Source: Pedobacter deserti (GTDB lineage: Bacteria; Bacteroidota; Bacteroidia; Sphingobacteriales; Sphingobacteriaceae). Taken from it: a stretch of 64,000 bases of DNA. Below, piece after piece: positions 59,178-64,000 of the stretch; positions within the stretch are counted from its first letter, which is position 1; every line of letters starts with the position of its first letter. The DNA is taken from positions 1,860,001 through 1,924,000 of the forward strand of contig NZ_JAFMZQ010000001.1 of the NCBI RefSeq assembly GCF_024436415.1, written 5' to 3'. Below the pieces are notes generated by a model, which was not told where the DNA came from, made no database searches, and saw nothing but the letters and a program-made list of their open reading frames with translations. The position numbers and the translations under genes were made by a program.

Positions 59178-60860
59178 CTAGTTGTTTGCCCGTATGGAGA
59201 AGCTTGGTATGAGTGGTTTTGGCGTGACCACAATTGTGGCCGTTCCGGCTTGCGCTTGTGCGCATTGCGTGCTGCTGCTGTCTTTTACGCTAAGAAGTTC
59301 ATACTGCAATACTCCCGGAACAACATGTCCTAGATGAAGCGTAACAGCGTTCCCATGCACGGTCGTGATGCTTTGAGGTGCGCCTCCGTTAATCCGGTAG
59401 GAGAAGGTGTAAGGTGCAGTACCTCCAGCGCCAGTGAAAGTTACGGACGGTGGTGTTAGTGTCGACTCGCAGATGGCGGTATCGCCCGATATAGACGCTT
59501 TTGGAAGAGGATTTACCGTTACGCTCACCTTGGCGCGGTCGGAGGCCTCATCGGTACAACCAGGCCTTACCAAAGACACGTAAAATGTATGGTTGCCGGG
59601 GGGCAGACCTACCGGAGAGTAGGAGGTCCCCGAAGCCGTTATACCTGCGCTAATCGGGCTGCCGCCTGTGGCCGAATTGTACCACTGGTAACTTGCCCCA
59701 GCCTCCGGATTCGCCACGTTTAAGACAATGGCTTCTCCGGAACAACGATATATGTGCTGCCCTGATATGCCAGCCGACGTAACCACAGGAACAGGTGCAA
59801 TGCGCTCTATTTCATAAAGGCTTAAACTGCTCAGCGCATTTGCAAGTCCGTCGCCCAGCGATACCCTGATCCGATCAAAACTGCTGTTTACAGGAAACGT
59901 GAGTTGCTGTATAGCACTTGACCCCGGCAGCAGGCTGAGCTTCAGGAAAGACGACTGATCTGCCATTGTGCTTGCCGGGGTGTTGCCTAAATAGGTCGTT
60001 ACATTGAAATTGCTTGATATCAATGTCGCATCCAGCAGTCCACCCGCGCCATTGTGAAAAGTTATCCTCACCGAATCGCCCGCTCTGGAAGAAGAGTTGA
60101 ACAAGGCGGTTTGGTATACTGAAGACAGGACGGAAACGTTCGCCCGGAGAGTTGCCGCAGTAGATAAATCGCCATCAATAGCTCTTTCCGGCGAGGATAC
60201 CTCGTTAATACCACTAAGCAGAGCAGCTCCCGCAACGCCGTAGAGGTAGTCGGTCACCTCATCGCATTGGATCAGCGCCGGTGGAGAATCCATAAAATAC
60301 GCATCGTAAATCTCGACAGTACTGGTTGCCACGAGTCCACCCACCTGCAATGTTAATCTGACGGAGTTATAGGTGCCGCCACCGCTGGGTGCAGGCATAA
60401 CGTAGTCTACCATGTTCCTCCCCGCGGCAAGACCTAAAATCCCCGACTGAAGAACTATGTCTGGACCAACAGGTGTGACGCCTTGGTACGCTCTAAGCGT
60501 TATGGTTGTGCTGCTTAGCAGCCCTACGGGTATCGTTGTGGCAAATTTTATATGTACGGGAGTGCTCCGTAAGACTGCCCTGCTGAATTGCAACTGTTGC
60601 CATTTACTTTGCGAACCACCAAGTATCCCCGAACAGGTTAGTTTTGACGCAGTTTGCAGGTTTGCATCCGCCGCCATACCAGCATCCGATATTTCGCCGT
60701 CCGACACAAATACCCCTTCGCCGCCACCATGCGTTTGTATATTCGCATACACACGTTGGAACCGAATTTGGCCCAGTGCATTGTATGTTGCGAGGGACAT
60801 TATCGCGATCTTACAGCACAGCAAAATCCACAGTCGGTTATGAGCGTATGTGTAGCGCAT
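59178..60860 (-). CDS. large exported multi-domain surface protein without T9SS signal
   Basis: A 560-residue protein with a signal peptide (to about 'TYNALGQ'), two similar beta-sandwich domains of about 170 residues each ('ADANLQTASKLTCSGILGGS' and 'AIDGDLSTAATLRANVSVLS' are the matching parts), then two Ig-like modules ('ASYQWYNSATGG', 'DTAICESTLTPPSVTFTGAG'). It ends 'TATIVVTPKPLIPSFSIRANN', the same linker type on which the downstream protein ends. Probably binds surface ligands; family only partly known. First gene of the operon, with a -7 element (60911-60904) about 45 bp upstream. Confidence 0.75.
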   Translation of the reverse strand: MRYTYAHNRLWILLCCKIAIMSLATYNALGQIRFQRVYANIQTHGGGEGVFVSDGEISDAGMAADANLQTASKLTCSGILGGSQSKWQQLQFSRAVLRSTPVHIKFATTIPVGLLSSTTITLRAYQGVTPVGPDIVLQSGILGLAAGRNMVDYVMPAPSGGGTYNSVRLTLQVGGLVATSTVEIYDAYFMDSPPALIQCDEVTDYLYGVAGAALLSGINEVSSPERAIDGDLSTAATLRANVSVLSSVYQTALFNSSSRAGDSVRITFHNGAGGLLDATLISSNFNVTTYLGNTPASTMADQSSFLKLSLLPGSSAIQQLTFPVNSSFDRIRVSLGDGLANALSSLSLYEIERIAPVPVVTSAGISGQHIYRCSGEAIVLNVANPEAGASYQWYNSATGGSPISAGITASGTSYSPVGLPPGNHTFYVSLVRPGCTDEASDRAKVSVTVNPLPKASISGDTAICESTLTPPSVTFTGAGGTAPYTFSYRINGGAPQSITTVHGNAVTLHLGHVVPGVLQYELLSVKDSSSTQCAQAQAGTATIVVTPKPLIPSFSIRANN

Positions 60861-60903
60861 ATCAGATGGTCGTGATGGAGGAAAAATTGGTTGTTTGTTT
60901 CCG

Positions 60904-60911
60904 CAAAATTA
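60904..60911 (-). promoter_or_regulatory. -7 element of the surface-protein/porP operon
   Basis: TAATTTTG on the - strand, exact match, about 45 bp before the ATG at 60860. The -33 position is not clear. The periodic array begins about 35 bp further upstream. Confidence 0.45.
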
Positions 60912-60943
60912 TGAAGTACTTATTCCAATGAGTTGTTCATTGC

Positions 60944-61134
60944 GTTCAAGTTCTGTTCATTGTTTGTTAAACAGTTGTTCTGGTTTATTCAGTTTACAGA
61001 ACACGTTCTGGTACAAGTTCAAACACTGTTCAAAGTCTGATGTCAAACAGCTATAAAACAGCTTTTACACTGGTTTAAGCAGACTAATACCAGTCTAATA
61101 GCAGTCTGACACCAGTCTAAAAGCAGTCTAATTT
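60944..61134. repeat. degenerate 11-bp tandem array, about 17 units in constant phase
   Basis: The sequence can be cut into 17 consecutive 11-bp units from 60944 to 61130 with no phase change. The last five are the best conserved, as CAGTCTAATAG-like units: 61080-61090, 61091-61101, 61102-61112, 61113-61123 and 61124-61134. Earlier units drift to ACAGCTATAAA and then GTTC-rich forms. Spacing of one helical turn would place every unit on the same face of DNA. Confidence 0.75.
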
Positions 61135-61176
61135 GCAAACGCAAATGCCCTGAGCTGTCCGTTGTATACCCCTGCA

Positions 61177-61206
61177 TTGTGCTTAAATTTTTCCTGTGTA
61201 TCTTTG
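61177..61206 (+). promoter_or_regulatory. promoter of the DUF4833-type gene
   Basis: TTG (61177-61179), a 19-bp spacer and TATCTTTG (61199-61206) match the consensus; the ATG at 61222 follows 15 bp later. The repeat array ends about 45 bp upstream of the -33 element. Confidence 0.7.
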
Positions 61207-61221
61207 CGGTTCAGAATCTTT

Positions 61222-61785
61222 ATGAATAGTAAATTTATATGGCTCATTTTGATGGCCATCCATGTCACGGTTGGAACTGCGCTGGCGCAAACGGCCGACA
61301 ACAGCAATCCTTCTCCGCTCAAATTTCCGGTTCCAAAGGGAATCAGCAATCAGCTTTTTTATCTGCAAAGGGATCCGAATATTAATACCATCATCTGCGA
61401 ACTTAATGTGGATGCCGCGGGTAATGTAAACCGGAAAGAACCGGTGCATGTGTACTGGCTCCGGTATAGTGAGGACGGCAAGAAGGCTGAGCTGAATTAT
61501 ATACAGCGCAAGTTTGCCTACGGCGTTCAGACAAGGGAGCTGGGTAAGGATTATTACGAGCTGAAGTTTGTATCGCGGAAGGAGCAGCCCTTATATCTTC
61601 AGCGTTCGGCGGAGGACAACAAGTTTCATGTATACATCAATGTCAATAAAAAGAAAATTATCCTGGAGCGTATTTTCCTGAGAATACAGGGTGGATCTTT
61701 CTGGCTTCCGGATGTTAAATACGTGGAACTGAAAGGGGTAGATGCAAACACAAAGGCAGCGGTAATTGAGCGCATAAAAGTATAG
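61222..61785 (+). CDS. DUF4833-type exported protein
   Basis: A 187-residue secreted or periplasmic protein: signal peptide 'FIWLILMAIHVTVGTALAQ', then a single beta-rich domain with 'NQLFYLQRDPNINTIICELN' and 'EPVHVYWLRYSEDGKKAELN', which read as DUF4833. The biochemical role of that family is not known to me. I start at ATG 61222, where the signal peptide and promoter agree; a longer frame from 61162 lacks support. Alone on its strand, between two - strand operons. Confidence 0.75.
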   Translation: MNSKFIWLILMAIHVTVGTALAQTADNSNPSPLKFPVPKGISNQLFYLQRDPNINTIICELNVDAAGNVNRKEPVHVYWLRYSEDGKKAELNYIQRKFAYGVQTRELGKDYYELKFVSRKEQPLYLQRSAEDNKFHVYINVNKKKIILERIFLRIQGGSFWLPDVKYVELKGVDANTKAAVIERIKV

Positions 61786-61806
61786 CAGAACCTGAGCTCT
61801 GCTATA
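61781..61806. terminator. hairpin at the stop codon of the DUF4833 gene
   Basis: A perfect 9-bp stem, TATAGCAGA (61781-61789) with TCTGCTATA (61798-61806), 8-nt loop; the stop codon TAG lies inside the left arm. The downstream T-tract is weak (GTTATTTTATT), so efficiency is unclear. It also lies just past the stop of the convergent pgl gene. Confidence 0.5.
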
Positions 61807-61832
61807 CGAATGTTATTTTATTGGCCGGGCGT

Positions 61833-62555
61833 TTAATTTTCCAGCAGACCTGCTGCGGCGCTGTCCAGAAACCAGGTCGTGCTGCCGTCTATGGGGTCGA
61901 TAAGCTGAGCAGGACAGTGCTCGGTGTTCTTTTTGCCTTCTATAACCTTTTTCACGGCTTCGGCTTTCCCTTCGCCGAAGACCAAGAATGCAATGTTTTT
62001 TGCTTTGTTGATGAGCGGTGCCGTAAAACTGATACGGTAGGTGGAAAGTTTGTCGACGAATACTGAATCGACTTCTGCCTGCCGGTTTTTGAGGATCGTT
62101 GTCTCCGGAAAGAGAGAGGCTGTATGTGCATCATCGCCCATGCCAAGCAAGACCAGGTCGAACGCCAAGTCTTCGCCCGCGAAGTGGTTGGTTATTGCTT
62201 TGGTATATTCTATCGCGGCCTTTTCAGGCGCCAGTTTTGTATTTACGTAAAAGATGTGGTCTTCAGGTATTTGCAGCGGATCGAGTAGCGCCCTTTTGGC
62301 CATGAGGCCGTTGTAACTTTCATGATCGGGCATCACATTCCGTTCGTCGCCGAAAAAGAAATACACTTTTGTCCAGTCAATCCGGTCTTTATGTTCGGTA
62401 GCCAGCAGTTCGTAAAGTGCTTTCGGAGAGTTTCCGCCCGTAAGCACAAAATTGAACCGCCCGTTTTCTGCAATGGCGTCGCTGGCGATTTCTGCAATGT
62501 AATCGATCAGATCTTCAAAGAGTTCTGAGGGTGTGTTGTATATGAGGATGTTCAT
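61833..62555 (-). CDS. pgl: 6-phosphogluconolactonase
   Basis: Second enzyme of the oxidative pentose phosphate pathway, opening 6-phosphogluconolactone. The 240-residue DevB-type protein contains 'NFVLTGGNSPKALYELLATE', 'VYFFFGDERNVMPDHESYNG' and 'LVLLGMGDDAHTASLFPET', all family signatures with substrate-binding residues. I start at ATG 62555 (MNILIYN); the longer frame to 62627 runs into zwf and looks unlike the family. It follows zwf by 22 bp, so both are one operon. Confidence 0.95.
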   Translation of the reverse strand: MNILIYNTPSELFEDLIDYIAEIASDAIAENGRFNFVLTGGNSPKALYELLATEHKDRIDWTKVYFFFGDERNVMPDHESYNGLMAKRALLDPLQIPEDHIFYVNTKLAPEKAAIEYTKAITNHFAGEDLAFDLVLLGMGDDAHTASLFPETTILKNRQAEVDSVFVDKLSTYRISFTAPLINKAKNIAFLVFGEGKAEAVKKVIEGKKNTEHCPAQLIDPIDGSTTWFLDSAAAGLLEN

Positions 62556-62577
62556 GTCTTCATGTTTGGTATACGCG

Positions 62578-64000
62578 TTAGTCTTTGTTGAGCGGCAGGG
62601 TAAACCAATGGAAACCATCGCGGGCAATCAGCGCCTCGGCGTCTTCCGGGCCCCAGGAGTCGGCCGTGTAATTCGGGAAGCTGAGTGATTTTTTGTTTTC
62701 CCAGGCGTTGATGACCGGCATGAGGAGTTCCCATGCGGCTTCTACCTGATCTGCCCGCATAAACTGGGTCTGATCGCCCGTCATCACGTCGAGCAACAGC
62801 GTCTCGTATGCCTCAGGCGCTTCCGAAGTGTAGGTGCCTTTATAGTCGAACACCATATCCACCGGGTTCAGCACCATGTCGAGTCCCGGACGTTTGGCCT
62901 GAACCTGCAAACGAATGCTCATTTCTGGTTGTATACTGATAATCAATCGGTTTTGTTGCCAGTGTTCTGTAACTGCAGCCGGAAATATGTGATGCGGAAC
63001 ATCTTTAAACTGAATGGTGATCAGCGAGGAAGTCTGGAACAGACGCTTACCGGTACGTACATAGAATGGAATGCCCTGCCAGCGCCAGTTGTCCACAAAG
63101 AACTTGATGGCTGCAAAGGTTTCTGTGTTGGAATCCGGGTCTACACCATGTTCGTGGCGGTAACCAGGTACTTCCTTGCCTTCTACCCAACCTTTGGTGT
63201 ACTGTCCGCGTACGGTGCTGAAGCGGATGTCGTCCGGACCGAAAGGCCGCATGGCTTTAAGTACGTCTACTTTCTTATTCCTTATCTCGTCGGCGTCAAA
63301 GTTGACCGGTGTTTCCATACCTATAAGGCAAAGCAATTGAAGCAGGTGATTCTGGATCATGTCGCGCAGGGCACCGGCACTTTCGTAGTATCCGCCCCGG
63401 TCGCCCACGCCAAGTTGCTCTGTGACTGATATTTGTATATGGTCAATATAGGTGCGGTTCCATAGTGGCTCCAGGAAGGAGTTGGCGAAACGGAAAGCCA
63501 TGATGTTTTGTACGGTCTCCTTACCCAGGTAGTGATCGATACGGTAGATCTGCTTCTCGGTGAAGATGCTGGTAAGGATATTGTTCAGTTCCCTGGCTGT
63601 TTCGAGATCACGGCCGAAAGGTTTTTCGATAACGATGCGGCAGTTTTCTTCGTCGCCCACCAGTTTGTATTTGTCCAGACACTTGGCGATGAGCGGAAAC
63701 AGGTTTGGTGCTACCGCAAGGTAATAAATGACTTTGGTCTGTGCACCGAAATCTTCGCGCAACTGTTCGATCCTCGATTTCAGGTCGCCAAATGTATCCG
63801 GCGCTTCTACGTCGACCGGTGTATAATACACATTGCCCGCAAATTTCTCCCATTTGGCTGCCTTAACCTTGCCAGATCTGGAGAAGCTGTTGACACCCTC
63901 CATCAAGGTATCTCTGAATTTATCGTCGTTGAGCGGGCGACGTGCGGTGCCGATAATCGCAAATTTTTGAGGCATGTAGCCGTCGGCATACAAATTATAC
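62578..64000 (-). CDS. zwf: glucose-6-phosphate 1-dehydrogenase (5' end outside window)
   Basis: First enzyme of the oxidative pentose phosphate pathway, producing NADPH. About 473 residues are visible; the frame stays open to the right edge, and the N-terminal dinucleotide-binding motif with GASGDLA, about 25-30 residues, is missing. Visible are 'CRIVIEKPFGRDLETARELN', 'IYRIDHYLGKETVQNIMAFR' (active-site RIDHYLGK) and 'WRWQGIPFYVRTGKRL'. It pairs with pgl just downstream. Confidence 0.96.
   Translation of the reverse strand, partial: YNLYADGYMPQKFAIIGTARRPLNDDKFRDTLMEGVNSFSRSGKVKAAKWEKFAGNVYYTPVDVEAPDTFGDLKSRIEQLREDFGAQTKVIYYLAVAPNLFPLIAKCLDKYKLVGDEENCRIVIEKPFGRDLETARELNNILTSIFTEKQIYRIDHYLGKETVQNIMAFRFANSFLEPLWNRTYIDHIQISVTEQLGVGDRGGYYESAGALRDMIQNHLLQLLCLIGMETPVNFDADEIRNKKVDVLKAMRPFGPDDIRFSTVRGQYTKGWVEGKEVPGYRHEHGVDPDSNTETFAAIKFFVDNWRWQGIPFYVRTGKRLFQTSSLITIQFKDVPHHIFPAAVTEHWQQNRLIISIQPEMSIRLQVQAKRPGLDMVLNPVDMVFDYKGTYTSEAPEAYETLLLDVMTGDQTQFMRADQVEAAWELLMPVINAWENKKSLSFPNYTADSWGPEDAEALIARDGFHWFTLPLNKD

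Larger units (their letters stand above)
60861..61221. other. 361-bp divergent intergenic region filled by an 11-bp periodic repeat array
   Basis: Lies between the surface-protein operon (-) and the DUF4833 gene (+). It holds a - strand -7 element at 60904-60911, the 187-bp repeat array at 60944-61130 and the + strand promoter at 61177-61206. I see no gene in it. Confidence 0.8.

Noticed and set aside
57434..60860. One long adhesin gene broken by frameshifts into three
   Set aside because: Each of the three frames has its own signal peptide and start, and intergenic gaps contain no continuation of the upstream frame.
61080..61134. CRISPR-like array
   Set aside because: Units are 11 bp and contiguous with no spacers, and no cas genes are present; it is a simple tandem array.

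Overview
The window comes from a Bacteroidota chromosome, most likely a Sphingobacteriaceae (Pedobacter-like) bacterium; the family placement is an inference. The signs are a SusC/SusD pair with FecR/ECF-sigma control, DUF4843 and PKD-like lipoproteins, a fused CcoNO oxidase, PorP/SprF and gliding-type C-terminal domains of the type IX secretion system, and many exact Bacteroidetes promoter elements (TAnnTTTG near -7, TTG/TTTG about 19-20 bp upstream). I see no insertion sequences, phage genes, rRNA, tRNA or CRISPR. Genes are densely packed, often with ATGA or TAATG overlaps.

Layout. 1-1632: end of a dehydrogenase-like gene and hemN (oxygen-independent heme synthesis). 1636-9631 (-): complete cbb3 oxidase operon ccoI-S-NO-Q-P-G-H plus a TauE/SafE-type membrane protein, including a 56-residue CcoQ-like gene; its promoter region carries a perfect CRP/FNR-type palindrome. 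9762-10526: map. 10611-22066 (-): a polysaccharide-utilisation-like locus running GH43, ECF sigma, FecR, SusC, SusD, DUF4843, PKD-like lipoprotein, TlpA-like thioredoxin, with a candidate antisense small RNA at the susC leader. 22469-25368 (+): GH92 mannosidase and a DUF1080 protein. 25452-32217: M23 peptidase, ArfB-like rescue factor, a secreted unknown, a LytTR regulator with a degenerate receiver, a biotin-dependent carboxylase beta subunit, trxB and a lipoprotein. 32228-36660: two-component system with a periplasmic propeller sensor, divergent from a small AraC regulator. 36778-39922: ECF sigma with a membrane partner, and a dicarboxylate symporter. 39923-47587: housekeeping genes (rplU, rpmA, polyprenyl synthase, RNase R, peptide ABC ATPase, YajQ). 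47648-51046: a small basic protein and ppk1-ppx.

51035-56435 (-) is the most interesting gene set: phosphopantetheinyl transferase, acyl carrier protein, ketosynthase, dehydratase, type III polyketide synthase, methyltransferase and FAD oxidoreductase in one tight operon. It looks like a self-contained pathway for a methylated, oxidised phenolic lipid or quinone with its own ACP-based starter supply. 56460-60860 (-) is a type IX secretion-linked operon of cell-surface proteins. It is divergent from a DUF4833 gene across a 361-bp gap filled by a degenerate, helically phased 11-bp repeat array. The window closes with pgl and the 3' part of zwf (pentose phosphate pathway).

The best candidates for undescribed biology are the type III PKS operon, the candidate antisense RNA at the susC leader, the 11-bp array, and the duplicated 24-bp promoter repeat between the sensor kinase and the AraC gene. 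All identifications come from reading motifs by eye; no database search was run.
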